Shown here piece by piece: positions 46,389 to 55,846 of a stretch of 64,000 nucleotides of DNA. Origin of the DNA: Acidobacteriota bacterium. Lineage in GTDB: Bacteria > Acidobacteriota > Blastocatellia > Pyrinomonadales > Pyrinomonadaceae. The notes below the pieces were generated by a model. It was not told where the DNA came from and did no database searches. It was given only the letters and a program-made list of their open reading frames with translations. Where the stretch lies: assembly GCA_019639115.1 (NCBI GenBank), contig JAHBSM010000009.1:1-64000 (forward strand), in the 5' to 3' direction. The translations under genes were made by a program, and so were the position numbers. Within the stretch, counting starts at the first letter, position 1; each line of letters opens with the position of its first letter.

Positions 46389-48298
46389 TGCGAGACCTGC
46401 CCGTCGGCAACGGCCGCCTACTCGTTAATTTCGACGACAAGTATCAGATCCGAGACATCTATTACCCGCACGTCGGCCAGGAGAATCATACCGACGGGTT
46501 CCCATGCCGTTTCGGCATTTGGGCAGACGGACTATTCTCATGGATCCACGACGACGGCTGGACCCGAGAACTGCGATACGCGGACGGCTCGGCCGCTACG
46601 GATGTGAGGCTTATGAATGGGTCGCTCGGCATCGTGATCGAGTGCAGCGACCTCGTTGCAGAGGACCGCGATATTTACATGCGGCGCATTGGCGTTCGCG
46701 ATCTCATCGGCTCCCGCGAGCTTCGTGTGTTCCTCCACCACGACCTTCGCATATACGAGAACAAGATCGGCGATACGGCATACTACGACCCGGAGACTCG
46801 CTCGCTCATACACTACAAGAAACACAGGTATTTCCTCATCGACACGCTCCCGCATTTCGATCAGTTCGCGACCGGCCGCAAGGCCTTCCGGCATATGGAG
46901 GGCACGTGGCGCGATGCCGAGGATGGTGAGCTGCACGGCGGCGTGATCACCGAGGGCTCGGTCGATTCGACGATCGCCATACACGGCAGAGGCGATCTCG
47001 AATTCTATTGCTGGATCGCGGCAGGAACGTCTCGTTCAGAGGTCGCTGATCTCGCTAATTTCGTCAAGGAGCGTTCGCCCTCGGGGTTCTTTTCGAGCGT
47101 GCATTCGACCGCCAGCTCGATCGGCCATCCGAACGGCCTGTCATCGTCTGCGGTCGAATTGTTCGAACGCAGCCTGCTGATCATACCGACGCAGATCGAC
47201 CGGGGCGGTGCCGTCATAGCAGCAAATGACCATGATGTGACGGAGCGTGCTACTGATCATTACAGTTATCTATGGCCGCGAGATGGAGCATTCGTAGTAA
47301 ATGCTCTTGACCTTGCCGGACATCCTGAGTACGCGCGTCGGTTCTTTTCACTTTGCAGCCGGATCGTTGACCGCCGCGGTTATTTTCTGCAGAAATACAG
47401 CCCGGACGGAAGCGTAGGCTCGGGCTGGCATCCGTTCTGGGACCGATCAAAGGCCCGCGAGATGCTGCCGATCCAGGAAGACGAGACCGCTCTCGTGCTC
47501 TGGGCTCTAGATGAACACTTCGCGATGCATCCCGATCGGGACCTGCTACACTCGCTCTATGCACCGCTGATCCTTAAATGCGCGACGTTCCTGGCGAACT
47601 GTCGCGACAGCCGCACCGGATTACCGCTCCCGAGCTGGAACCTTTGGGAGGACCGTCGCGGGGTCCATACTTTCACCTGCTCGACCGTCGTTGCCGGACT
47701 GCGGGCGGCTGCCCAAATCGCCGAAGACTTCGGTGATGTTGCGATCGCCGACGAATATCGAGCGGCGGCAAACGAGGTGGTCGCGGCGATGAGAGAACAT
47801 CTTTTTGACCCCGGTCACGACAGGTTCGTCCGCTCGCTCGAAGCCAATAGCGACGACCGGCTGACGCCTGATCTGACCGTCGATGCTTCGCTTTTCGGTG
47901 TGTTCTATTTTGGGTGTTTTGCGGTCGATGATCCGATGGTCGTCTCGACCATGCAGGCTGTCGAGGATCATCTGCGCGACCGAAAATTCGCGGGCGGCGT
48001 GGCGCGATTCTCCGGCGACGGATATATGCTCGAGAGTCAGGATATCGCAGGCAATTCGTGGATCATCTGTACGTTGTGGTTGGCAGAATATAAGATCGCC
48101 ACCGGCGACGCTGCCGGTGCCGCCGAACTCATCGATTGGGTCGCTCGCCAGGCCCTGCCGTCCGGAGTTCTCCCCGAGCAGATCGATCCGGTGACTGGCA
48201 AGCATCTCTCGGTGTCTCCGCTTACGTGGTCGCATTCGACCTTTGTCGCGACCGTCCTGAGGTATTCAGCGGCGTTTGGCAGCAAGGCTGTCAAATGA
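46388..48298 (+). CDS. Glycoside hydrolase family 15 (glucoamylase-like)
   Basis: Hydrolyses alpha-glucosidic bonds in starch-like or other glucans from the non-reducing end. The 636 residues have an N-terminal beta-sandwich (about 1-260) and a C-terminal (alpha/alpha)6 barrel. Motifs include DHYSYLWPRDGAFVVNALD, SWNLWEDRRGVHTFT with the general-acid Glu, and GVLPEQIDPVTGKH with the second Glu, followed by SPLTWSHSTFVATVLRY. There is no signal peptide, so it acts in the cytoplasm, consistent with use of stored glycogen or trehalose. The start overlaps the upstream stop (TAATG). Pyruvate kinase lies 44 bases after it. Confidence 0.93.
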   Translation: MRDLPVGNGRLLVNFDDKYQIRDIYYPHVGQENHTDGFPCRFGIWADGLFSWIHDDGWTRELRYADGSAATDVRLMNGSLGIVIECSDLVAEDRDIYMRRIGVRDLIGSRELRVFLHHDLRIYENKIGDTAYYDPETRSLIHYKKHRYFLIDTLPHFDQFATGRKAFRHMEGTWRDAEDGELHGGVITEGSVDSTIAIHGRGDLEFYCWIAAGTSRSEVADLANFVKERSPSGFFSSVHSTASSIGHPNGLSSSAVELFERSLLIIPTQIDRGGAVIAANDHDVTERATDHYSYLWPRDGAFVVNALDLAGHPEYARRFFSLCSRIVDRRGYFLQKYSPDGSVGSGWHPFWDRSKAREMLPIQEDETALVLWALDEHFAMHPDRDLLHSLYAPLILKCATFLANCRDSRTGLPLPSWNLWEDRRGVHTFTCSTVVAGLRAAAQIAEDFGDVAIADEYRAAANEVVAAMREHLFDPGHDRFVRSLEANSDDRLTPDLTVDASLFGVFYFGCFAVDDPMVVSTMQAVEDHLRDRKFAGGVARFSGDGYMLESQDIAGNSWIICTLWLAEYKIATGDAAGAAELIDWVARQALPSGVLPEQIDPVTGKHLSVSPLTWSHSTFVATVLRYSAAFGSKAVK

Positions 48299-48304
48299 CG
48301 CATT

Positions 48305-48333
48305 TTCGACTGCACACCTCAGTGGGGTAGAAT
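48305..48333 (+). promoter_or_regulatory. Candidate pyk promoter, leaderless type
   Basis: TTCGAC (48305-48310) and TAGAAT (48328-48333) with a 17-base spacer; ATG at 48343 is nine bases after the -10. No ribosome-binding site precedes it. pyk could also be read through from the GH15 gene. Confidence 0.4.
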
Positions 48334-48342
48334 CGTTCTCGA

Positions 48343-49857
48343 ATGAGAAGAGCCAAGATACTCGCCACCCTCGGACCGGCCTCCGCTTCATCCGCTGTCA
48401 TTGAAAAAATGCTGGACGCAGGACTAAATGCGATCCGCATCAATATGTCGCATGGTACGCAGCAGGAACACGAGGCCACTATCGCTGCCGCCCGCGCTGC
48501 AGCTCGCGGAAAAGGACTGCCGCTCTCCGTCCTGGTAGATCTCTCAGGACCAAAGATCAGGACACGTTCGCTCGAGAATGGCCAGCCCGTATTGCTTGCG
48601 GCGGGCTCTATGTTTACGATCACGACCCGCGACATCGTCGGCAACAGCCGGGAAGTAGCCACAAATTTTGATCAGCTTCCCAATTCTGTCGAGCCCGGCA
48701 CGCGGATACTGCTCGACGATGGAGCGATCGAGCTTGAGGTCGTCTCGCGGTCGGAGACGGATGTGGAGACGCGCGTAGTGATAGGCGGCTATCTTGCTGA
48801 ACGGAAAGGACTTAATCTGCCCAACACGCCGCTTCCGATACCTTCGCTTACGGCCAAGGACCATGATGATCTTATTTGGGCGATAGGGCAAAATGTTGAT
48901 TTTATCGCGCTCTCATTTGTCAGGACGGCAGCCGATTGTCGCGAGGTCAAGGCCGAGATCAAACGGCTCAATAAACGTCCTCTAGGGCGAGCACTGCTCG
49001 TCGCAAAGATCGAGAAGGCCGAAGCCATCGACAACCTGCTCGAGATAATCGAGGCAACGGACGGGCTGATGGTCGCGCGCGGCGATCTCGGCGTCGAGAC
49101 CAGCGTCGAGCTTGTGCCCGTTTATCAAAAGCGAATAATAGAGCTCGCCGTAGCACATGACCGATTTGTGATCACGGCGACCCAGATGCTTCAGTCGATG
49201 ATCGAGAACCCGTTCCCGACACGTGCCGAGGCATCGGACGTGGCAAACGCCGTGTGGGACGGTACCGACGCGGTGATGCTATCGGCCGAGACAGCGACCG
49301 GCAAACACCCGGTCGAGGCCGTCAAGACCATGGCAAAGATCATCGAAACAGCCGAGACGATCAAGGGCGACCAGTCACGCAAGGCCGTAAAACTCGCACA
49401 GCTGCCCAGCCGACGGACAAGCCAAGCGCTTTGTAAATCAGCGGTGTTTGCCGCAGAAGAAATGCAGACCGAGAAGGTCGCGGTCTTTACTGAATCGGGC
49501 TTGATGGCCCGGCGGCTCTCATCTTTCCGATCCGGGCTCCAGACCTTCGCCCTGACGACATCGGAGGACGTTCGCCATCAGCTTTCGCTCGTCTGGGGCG
49601 TCCAGCCTTTCTTTCATCCGGAGCTGACGACCGGGCCTTCCACCGAAGAGATCGGTGAGTTGACGCTGCACGACCTTTCACTCAACGAAGCCGGTACGAC
49701 CGAGGACCTGCTCAAGGTCGGCGAGATGACGCTGCTCGACGCGGGCGTCGTTACCCGTGGCGAGACGATACTGATGATGGCGGGACGGCTCTCAGGTATG
49801 GGATTATCGAGTTCTGTGATCGTCTGGACGATCGGCGAGGACGTGCCTAGACGCTGA
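48343..49857 (+). CDS. pyk: Pyruvate kinase
   Basis: Converts phosphoenolpyruvate and ADP to pyruvate and ATP. The 504-residue protein begins KILATLGPAS and has INMSHGTQQEH, VDLSGPKIR, LPNTPLPIP, the catalytic-Lys motif LLVAKIEKAEAI with metal Glu, MVARGDLGVE, TATQMLQSMIENPFPTRAEASDVANAVWDGTDAVMLSAETATGKHP-type region, and the C-terminal domain. The last 80 residues (after KVGEM) form the usual pyk C-lobe; no extra PEP-utiliser domain. It converges with the FMN reductase gene, with adjacent stops. Confidence 0.97.
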   Translation: MRRAKILATLGPASASSAVIEKMLDAGLNAIRINMSHGTQQEHEATIAAARAAARGKGLPLSVLVDLSGPKIRTRSLENGQPVLLAAGSMFTITTRDIVGNSREVATNFDQLPNSVEPGTRILLDDGAIELEVVSRSETDVETRVVIGGYLAERKGLNLPNTPLPIPSLTAKDHDDLIWAIGQNVDFIALSFVRTAADCREVKAEIKRLNKRPLGRALLVAKIEKAEAIDNLLEIIEATDGLMVARGDLGVETSVELVPVYQKRIIELAVAHDRFVITATQMLQSMIENPFPTRAEASDVANAVWDGTDAVMLSAETATGKHPVEAVKTMAKIIETAETIKGDQSRKAVKLAQLPSRRTSQALCKSAVFAAEEMQTEKVAVFTESGLMARRLSSFRSGLQTFALTTSEDVRHQLSLVWGVQPFFHPELTTGPSTEEIGELTLHDLSLNEAGTTEDLLKVGEMTLLDAGVVTRGETILMMAGRLSGMGLSSSVIVWTIGEDVPRR

Positions 49858-50436
49858 TCAGATCGTGTGAAACCTGGACGGGACATTCTCGCGTCCCCAG
49901 CGAAGTGTTGTGGACATCCATACCAGTTCGTCAATGAAGCCCGTGACCCGATGTTCGTAGGCGGCGTCGAGCAGGTTCCCTTCAGAGTCAAATTTGGATG
50001 CGACACCCGGAAAGTTGAGGTCAGAGAACGAGACCGCCAATCCGAGTTCACGAACCATTGGAACCATCGCTTCTATGACCCGCGTGCCTCCCCACGGACC
50101 TGCCGAAACGCCGACAAAAGCCACTGCCTTGTGGATGTATTCTTTGAGTAGAAGATCGAGGACGCTCTTGAGAGCACCCGGATAACCGTGATTGTATTCC
50201 GGCGTGACGATCACAAGTCCGTCGGCCCTGACGATAGCGTCACGCCACTCTGGAAATCGTTCGCCTATCTCGGTGCCGTAATGGTCACGCGGAAGATCAA
50301 AATCACGCACGTCGAAAAACTGCGTCTCGACGCCGGTTCGCCCGGCAAGTTTAGCCGCCACCCATTTGGCAGCGTGTTCGCTTTGTCGATTCTTTCTAGG
50401 CGTGCCGAGCAAAACAGGCAGGAAAAGGTCTCTCAT
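49858..50436 (-). CDS. NADPH-dependent FMN reductase-like flavoprotein
   Basis: A 192-residue flavodoxin-fold protein. The N-terminal LLGTPRKNRQSEHAAKWV is the phosphate-binding loop, VIVTPEYNHGYPGALKSVLD is the flavin/dimer signature of this family, and VGVSAGPWGGTRVIEAM completes it. Members reduce FMN, quinones or azo compounds with NAD(P)H; substrate not determined. Starts with ATG 60 bases after the stop of the radical SAM gene, so it may be the last gene of that operon. Stop codon abuts the end of pyk. Confidence 0.9.
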   Translation of the reverse strand: MRDLFLPVLLGTPRKNRQSEHAAKWVAAKLAGRTGVETQFFDVRDFDLPRDHYGTEIGERFPEWRDAIVRADGLVIVTPEYNHGYPGALKSVLDLLLKEYIHKAVAFVGVSAGPWGGTRVIEAMVPMVRELGLAVSFSDLNFPGVASKFDSEGNLLDAAYEHRVTGFIDELVWMSTTLRWGRENVPSRFHTI

Positions 50437-50496
50437 AAAGCCTCGATTCCTCTAAAGGCGTCAAATATTCCCGGCCGGGCCAGTTGTTCCTGAAGA

Positions 50497-51525
50497 TCAC
50501 TTTTCGGCTTCGAGGATCGACGCGATCGTCTCCTTTGCGGGCGCACCCGACCGTCGGGCCTTGTAATCAGCCAGTGAGATCTGCGGGTCGCGCCACGCAT
50601 CGAGGTGGCCGACCTGGTGGACGCATTGGATCGTGCAGTTCGGCGCACACCATTTTTCTGTCCAATATTCACGCTCGATATCGGCCTGAGTGTAGTCGAG
50701 AAGCGGGATGCCGGGCGTCCCTCGCTGCTGCGAACACCAGCTCACGATCCCGTTCTCGTCGATATAAAGATATCTGGCGCCCGCACGGCAACGCCACTCA
50801 TATGTGCCTCCATCGACGAGCGAGTCCTGAAACCAATTCCAACGAGCGTATGAACGTGCACCTTTTGATTTGATCTCGCGATAGACCTCTTTGTCGCGGT
50901 CGGTCAGGCCTTTGAGCAGGCCGTCACCGTCGTGTATCACACCGACAGTCGAAGAGAATCCAAGCTCGCGTGCCCTGTTGGCGATCTGAAGCGCCTCCTC
51001 GGGGTTCGCAACGCCGCCGCCTACGACCGAATTGATGTTGACCTTGAATTTCGCGTGGTCTCGCAGATTGACGAGTTTGGCATCAAGCACTTTGAGGCTT
51101 TTTTTCGACACTTCGTCCGGCGTCACGTTGTCGATCGAGATCTGGAGGTAATCGAGCCCGGCTTCGTTAAGTTTTTGGATCTTATCGACCTGGAAATAAT
51201 ACCCGTTCGAGATCAGGCCGGCGATCATACCGTGATGCCGGATGCGGGCGATGATGTCATAAACCTGCGGGTGCATCATCGGCTCACCACCCGATATCGT
51301 GACCACAGAAGTGCCAAAATCCGCAAGCTTGTCGATGCGTTCGAGCATCACGTCGATCGGCACCGGATCGCTCGTTTTGTCGTATTCGTTGCAATAAGTG
51401 CACGAGAGATTGCACCGCCGCATCGGCACGATATGTACCAAAACGGGATGGCGCGTCGAGGCGAAGGCACGAACCGTGTGCCTTACTCCGCGTGTGAATC
51501 TACTGAATCCGCTTGCTTTGGGCAT
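50497..51525 (-). CDS. Radical SAM/SPASM-like enzyme, unknown substrate
   Basis: A 342-residue radical SAM protein with cluster motif [10 protein letters not shown] (Cys38, 42, 45), the SAM-binding [11 protein letters not shown], and a later Cys-rich tail: [45 protein letters not shown]. This tail resembles SPASM-type auxiliary cluster sites. It is not clearly MoaA, PqqE or HpnH. Overall pattern fits peptide- or lipid-modifying enzymes. I chose ATG 51525 with AGGA three bases upstream; a TTG at 51543 is possible. It is downstream of a LolA-like gene in a lipoprotein operon, and an FMN reductase follows. Confidence 0.85.
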   Translation of the reverse strand: MPKASGFSRFTRGVRHTVRAFASTRHPVLVHIVPMRRCNLSCTYCNEYDKTSDPVPIDVMLERIDKLADFGTSVVTISGGEPMMHPQVYDIIARIRHHGMIAGLISNGYYFQVDKIQKLNEAGLDYLQISIDNVTPDEVSKKSLKVLDAKLVNLRDHAKFKVNINSVVGGGVANPEEALQIANRARELGFSSTVGVIHDGDGLLKGLTDRDKEVYREIKSKGARSYARWNWFQDSLVDGGTYEWRCRAGARYLYIDENGIVSWCSQQRGTPGIPLLDYTQADIEREYWTEKWCAPNCTIQCVHQVGHLDAWRDPQISLADYKARRSGAPAKETIASILEAEK

Positions 51526-51681
51526 GATCCTGCGAACGGTCAAATTTTAGATTATACGGCGTGGTAAGCGGCAGTTCAAACCCGCCGCGCCGTGTCTGGC
51601 GGCCGACCGTCGCGGCAAATGCAGCGGCCGCCGCGATCATCATCCTGCGGCGGCCGGTCGAGTCCAATGATAGCTAAAGGA

Positions 51682-52407
51682 TCAGCCCTGTATCACCTTT
51701 GCGCCTTTGAATTCAGCGGTACTAAAGATCTTTGCGTCGATCGTGGGATTCTTTTCGACCTTGGTCAGCAAAATTTCCACGATATCTCCGCTGTTCTCCT
51801 GGATACGGACCTGTCGCGGAAATCCATCCGGATCTACCCACATGTCGGCGACCGTATAACTCTTTTTCGTTTTGGGAGTTAGCTCTATGTGCCAAACCTG
51901 GAGGCCGCCCGCGATGGTCTCCTGCCCAGCATATTTGACGTCGTACTCGGCCTGTAGCTGAGCCTTGGAAGTGGCGCTCATAAATGACAGCACGTTGCCG
52001 GCTCCGGCGTTCTTTTTGGCGGTGTCGGACGAACCCGTCAGAACTTGATTGAGGGCCGGTCGATAGAGCCAGTATTTCCGGTCAACGGCAAGCAGCACCT
52101 CCTTGGGTTTTGACCAGTCTATACGTGCATACAGCTTCTGATCCTTTTGGCCTTTTTGTTTTTTCCTTTCCGGTATCGCGTTAACAACGCCGACATAAGT
52201 GTCGGAAGTCCCCGTGTTGGGATCCGTCTTTTTCATCGTAATATTCGCACGGACCGTTGTTAGCGTTCGGTAGTTGCCGTCCATACGGTCAAGGATCTCT
52301 TTTAGGATCTGACCATCGGCCCGGACCGCACCCGCGGCCGAAACAAAAACAAATGCTGCCGCGGCAATAGCGAACGTGCGAACGTATTGGTTAGCAAAAA
52401 AATTCAT
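51682..52407 (-). CDS. LolA-like outer-membrane lipoprotein-sorting protein
   Basis: A 241-residue periplasmic protein with a signal peptide ending near AVRADG. The mature domain has the LolA/LolB-like beta-barrel pattern: ILDRMDGNYRTLTTVRANI, KLYARIDWSKPKEVLLAVDRKYWLYRP, LQVWHIELTPKTKKSY, MWVDPDGFPRQVRIQENSGD and a final beta pair. LolA carries lipoproteins through the periplasm; this group is broader (DUF2092 and outer-membrane lipoprotein-sorting), so cargo is uncertain. It is the fourth gene of the lipoprotein operon, 74 bases after the small gene. Confidence 0.85.
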   Translation of the reverse strand: MNFFANQYVRTFAIAAAAFVFVSAAGAVRADGQILKEILDRMDGNYRTLTTVRANITMKKTDPNTGTSDTYVGVVNAIPERKKQKGQKDQKLYARIDWSKPKEVLLAVDRKYWLYRPALNQVLTGSSDTAKKNAGAGNVLSFMSATSKAQLQAEYDVKYAGQETIAGGLQVWHIELTPKTKKSYTVADMWVDPDGFPRQVRIQENSGDIVEILLTKVEKNPTIDAKIFSTAEFKGAKVIQG

Positions 52408-52481
52408 TATAAAATTTCTGGCGTCGCGAACGCCTGTACATTTTAGGACGCCGCGAAACCGCAGGTCGTTGCCCGTTCATG

Positions 52482-52595
52482 TCAATTGAACCAGCTCTTT
52501 GGCGACAAGAAAATGAAGGCGATTATCAAGAGGCAGAAGACGTCATACTGCCATGTTCCGCGTTCGTGCGCCCAGAAAAATAGGTCCTTAAGCAT
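52482..52595 (-). CDS. 37-residue membrane microprotein
   Basis: Short frame starting with ATG eight bases after the LolD-like stop. It reads MLKDLFFWAHERGTWQYD, then one membrane helix VFCLLIIAFIFLS, then PKSWFN. Tight spacing inside the operon, an amphipathic start and a clean helix suggest it is translated. I do not recognise the family. It may be a small subunit of, or adaptor to, the LolD-like transporter. Confidence 0.65.
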   Translation of the reverse strand: MLKDLFFWAHERGTWQYDVFCLLIIAFIFLSPKSWFN

Positions 52596-52603
52596 ACTGC
52601 CGA

Positions 52604-53281
52604 TCAGTTGTCCGCCACCATGCCGTCACGCATCCTGATGATACGCGAACAAACGGCCGCTGCTTCAGGATTGTGAGTGATCATGACTATGGTCTGCCCT
52701 AGCTCTCGGTTCAGTTCACGAAACATATTGAGCACAACCTCCGAATTCTCAGTGTCGAGATTCCCGGTCGGCTCATCCGCGAGAATTATTGCCGGGCTAT
52801 TGATCACCGCGCGTGCCAGGGCAACTCGCTGCTGTTCACCGCCCGACAGTTCCAGCGGCTTATGGTGCATTTTATCTTCGAGCTTCAAAAGCTGCAATAC
52901 CTCGCGGCGGCGAGCTGCGTCGCCGTGCCCGCTGCCAATATGTATCTTTTCGGCAAGTTTAAGGTTCCCCTCGGCCGTCAGCGTCGGGAACAGATTGAAT
53001 CTCTGGAAGACAAAACCTATCTTACGCCTGCGGATATCGGTCCGCTGCGCATCGGACACCTTTGCCAGGTCTTCGCCGTCAATGATAATGCTGCCCGAGG
53101 TCGGGCTGAGCAATCCTCCAAGTAGATGCAGCAGCGTCGATTTGCCGCAGCCTGAAGGCCCCATGATAGCTACGAATTCGCCCGGCTCGACCGATACTGA
53201 CACGCCGCGTAGAGCCGGCACCTCGACCTTGCCGATCGTATAGGATTTCTTTAGATCGATCGTGTGAACGATGTGATTCAT
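52604..53281 (-). CDS. ABC transporter ATP-binding protein (LolD/MacB-like)
   Basis: A 225-residue ATPase of the LolD/MacB/FtsE group. Motifs: Walker [27 protein letters not shown] (the Q-loop and following X-loop of this group), signature [14 protein letters not shown], Walker [17 protein letters not shown]-loop [12 protein letters not shown]. LolCDE releases lipoproteins from the inner membrane; MacB expels substrates through TolC. No permease is found next to it, so which it serves is unknown. ATG overlaps the upstream stop (ATGA). Confidence 0.93.
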   Translation of the reverse strand: MNHIVHTIDLKKSYTIGKVEVPALRGVSVSVEPGEFVAIMGPSGCGKSTLLHLLGGLLSPTSGSIIIDGEDLAKVSDAQRTDIRRRKIGFVFQRFNLFPTLTAEGNLKLAEKIHIGSGHGDAARRREVLQLLKLEDKMHHKPLELSGGEQQRVALARAVINSPAIILADEPTGNLDTENSEVVLNMFRELNRELGQTIVMITHNPEAAAVCSRIIRMRDGMVADN

Positions 53282-54351
53282 TGATTTCGGGGTGTCGTCG
53301 CTCCGCCGGATTTGTTCACCGGCTTCGGCAAAGCATCCTGCAGCATTCTATCGAGGTCAACTTCGTCCAGGCCCCACGAGTTCTTTAGCACAAAGGCCGA
53401 CGCCGGGAACTCGCGGTCGATCGTCACGTCCTCGGGCGACTGATATGTCAGCCGCATCGCATAACGTTCCTTTGGCCGTGTCACAATGATCTCGAGCGGT
53501 AGATTAGTGAATCCGTCAGAATCGGACAGCTTTCCCTCTTTGCCATAGGTGATATCACTGTCGATCTCGCCCGCCGCGTCAAATATCTGCTGCCGAGCCA
53601 GACGGATACCGCCTACACGGTCAAACCAGAACCGCCGTGTGATCAGCAGGCGGCCATTGGCCGGCAAATACTCGTCGAATAGATAATATCCGCGTGTCAC
53701 TTTCCTAAGCGGCGATTTCTGCGGCACCGACATATCCTCTTCGAGCACGAATGTCGTGCTGACCGTATATACGTGCTCAGCATCCGTAGGCCGGACCAAC
53801 AATGCGTCGGTGAAATGCTGCGGACGCAGGTTCGCAAACGCGTTCACACTCTCACGGGTGCGTTTGTCGCCGTTCTCGTTGCCTGTACTCAGCGAACGCT
53901 GCAGGCCAGAGTAATCCGCATTATTCGTGCCTTTGACGAACTTTTTATATTTGCCTGAGCCTCCGTCCTGGAGCACCGCTACCCTGAAGGTCTCGCCGTC
54001 GGACGACATCTGTGCCACGTCGGTCCTGATCACGGGCACCTGCACCTTCATTAAGATCATCGCAGGCCGCTGGACTATGACGTCCCCGTCGGCAGATCGA
54101 TAGACCTCTTTGCTGCCGAATTCAGCGAACGAATTGTCCTCGAATTTCAGATACATCTTCGCCCGCATCGAGCGGACCCGGGCAAAGCGATTGACCTCGG
54201 TGGCGAGATCGTCCTGCGTTGCATTCTCGGATTTTAGGAGGCGAGGCGCTGACCCCTCCTGCTTGACGGAGATGCAGCCGCCGGTAAGCACCGCCAGCAG
54301 TATAGCTATGAGACCGATCGGCAGTTGGCGATGCCTTCTGAAGAATTTCAT
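53278..54351 (-). CDS. Predicted lipoprotein, unknown (LolA/LolB-like beta-rich)
   Basis: A 357-residue lipoprotein. Signal peptide begins [18 protein letters not shown] with lipobox LTGGCIS (Cys near 26). The rest is beta-strand rich, with [26 protein letters not shown], a membrane-surface-like pattern and a region [25 protein letters not shown] near residue 240. This part is like the half-barrel of LolA/DUF4292 proteins. ATG at 54351 is favoured by the signal peptide; the longer frame to 54426 has no role. The stop overlaps the LolD-like ATG. First gene of the operon. Confidence 0.8.
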   Translation of the reverse strand: MKFFRRHRQLPIGLIAILLAVLTGGCISVKQEGSAPRLLKSENATQDDLATEVNRFARVRSMRAKMYLKFEDNSFAEFGSKEVYRSADGDVIVQRPAMILMKVQVPVIRTDVAQMSSDGETFRVAVLQDGGSGKYKKFVKGTNNADYSGLQRSLSTGNENGDKRTRESVNAFANLRPQHFTDALLVRPTDAEHVYTVSTTFVLEEDMSVPQKSPLRKVTRGYYLFDEYLPANGRLLITRRFWFDRVGGIRLARQQIFDAAGEIDSDITYGKEGKLSDSDGFTNLPLEIIVTRPKERYAMRLTYQSPEDVTIDREFPASAFVLKNSWGLDEVDLDRMLQDALPKPVNKSGGATTPRNQ

Positions 54352-54551
54352 CCCATTGAGATGGCACTTTTGAGGCCTTTGGTTGTAGGCCAAATCGGCC
54401 AGACACGCCCACCGGCAGTATGCCAAAACGAAAATGTTATCACGCGGGAAATATATTCCCTAATAAACAAATGATGCGGCGATGCGGGCCGCTTTCGCCA
54501 TTCCCACACCGCCGCGATCCGAACTGTCAAACCCCTTGTGCGCCCCGGTGA

Positions 54552-54875
54552 TCAGCGGCCGAAAACACCCTCAGAGCGTGTCAAGTAGTCCTGAAGCGTA
54601 AAGGCAAACATGATAGCCAGCCAGAAAAAGCTGCCGATCGCCGAAAGCCATATCAAACGCTTGCTCCAATACACGTGCATAAAGAACAACATGACGACTG
54701 CCATCTTAGTGAAGGCGATCAGCAAAGCGACAAGCGTATTCGCCCCCGGGAAAATACTGTCCATATCCACCAGAGCGGCGTAATAAGTGAGGATCGTGCC
54801 GACGACCAGAACCAGGAACACCCCGACATACTTCGGGATATTCATGTGGTCGTGTTGTTCGTGATTATCCGACAT
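54552..54875 (-). CDS. Cytochrome c oxidase subunit IV (caa3-type)
   Basis: A 107-residue membrane protein with three helices: VGVFLVLVVGTILTYYAALV, a middle helix with IAFTKMAVVMLFFMHVYW, and LSAIGSFFWLAIMFAFTLQ. This matches the small CoxD/CyoD-type subunit IV of caa3 and related oxidases. It follows subunit III after ten bases and ends the oxidase operon. N-terminus is His-rich (DNHEQHDHMN). Confidence 0.9.
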   Translation of the reverse strand: MSDNHEQHDHMNIPKYVGVFLVLVVGTILTYYAALVDMDSIFPGANTLVALLIAFTKMAVVMLFFMHVYWSKRLIWLSAIGSFFWLAIMFAFTLQDYLTRSEGVFGR

Positions 54876-54885
54876 CTATCGACTC

Positions 54886-55791
54886 CTAATGTGTATGTAA
54901 GAAATGTCGCCCGAGCAGATACAGCAGCGGGAACAAGAATATCCAGACAATGTCAACGAAGTGCCAATAGAGGCCAGACATCTCGACCGGCATGTAATAC
55001 TCCGCCGAATAGTATCCTTTGAAAGCCGTCCACAGCAGCCACGTCATCAGGCCGAGCCCGACTATCATATGCAGGGCGTGGAGGCCGGTCATGACGAAAT
55101 ACAGAAAGAAGAAGATACGCACCTTGTCGCGAAACTTGTCGGCGCTGATCTCAGCTCCCGGGGCAAAAGCCTGATCGAAGTATCCGGCCTTTTCTGCCGA
55201 CGTCAGGAAATTTCCGTCCATCGCGGTCTTCACGAGCGAACAATCCGTCCAGAGGAAATCTCCGTGCGGATTAACGTAGGTGTGTTCTCCGCCATGTTCG
55301 ACTTCGTAACACGGCTTGGCCGAATGGGCCGAGTGAGCACCGGGCTCAGCAGCCGGGGTCTTTTTGTTCCAACCTGTGACAGGTATCAGGCCGTGGTTGT
55401 ACTTATCGGTGTATTCGACCGCCTTGACGCCAAGGAACACCGAGCCGAAGAACATCGTCAGCAGGATCAGGATGACCTGCATCGACCGGTTCCCTTTCTG
55501 AGCGAAATAAACCGTAAGAGCCATCGTCAGCGAGCTTACGATCAGCACGAGCGTATTCAGTCCGCCCCAGAAAGCATCGAGGTGATTACTGCCGGCAGCG
55601 AACGCCATCGGGTAGCGGTATCTAAAGACCAGATAAGCCGTAAAGAGCCCGCCGAAGAAAAGGATCTCCTGCACCAGGAACATCCACATCCCGATCGTGA
55701 CGCTCTCTTCCTGCTGGCCCATGTCTTCGAACTGATGCTGAAGACCGGGCTCGTGGTAAACGAATTTATCAGTAGCCGAGTGTGCTGACAT
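54886..55791 (-). CDS. coxC: Cytochrome c oxidase subunit III, with ~90-residue insert
   Basis: A 301-residue protein with seven helices. It has [29 protein letters not shown] (subunit III start), then [14 protein letters not shown], and a C-terminal [13 protein letters not shown] and [17 protein letters not shown]. Between the helix near residue 120 and the next near residue 225 there is a long hydrophilic segment, rich in His, Ala and Asp, with two Cys (KPCYE and TDCSL). Subunit III proteins normally lack it. It is probably in the periplasm, but no function is known. ATG start, 55 bases after coxA. Confidence 0.9.
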   Translation of the reverse strand: MSAHSATDKFVYHEPGLQHQFEDMGQQEESVTIGMWMFLVQEILFFGGLFTAYLVFRYRYPMAFAAGSNHLDAFWGGLNTLVLIVSSLTMALTVYFAQKGNRSMQVILILLTMFFGSVFLGVKAVEYTDKYNHGLIPVTGWNKKTPAAEPGAHSAHSAKPCYEVEHGGEHTYVNPHGDFLWTDCSLVKTAMDGNFLTSAEKAGYFDQAFAPGAEISADKFRDKVRIFFFLYFVMTGLHALHMIVGLGLMTWLLWTAFKGYYSAEYYMPVEMSGLYWHFVDIVWIFLFPLLYLLGRHFLHTH

Positions 55792-55846
55792 GTTTATTCA
55801 ATGAAATAGCTCTTCGGGCGGGCCGGGCCCGCTTGCGTTGCGGCTC

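Noticed and set aside
48305..48333. Strong promoter for pyk
   Set aside because: The -35 match is weak, so it is listed only as a candidate; read-through from the GH15 gene is equally possible.
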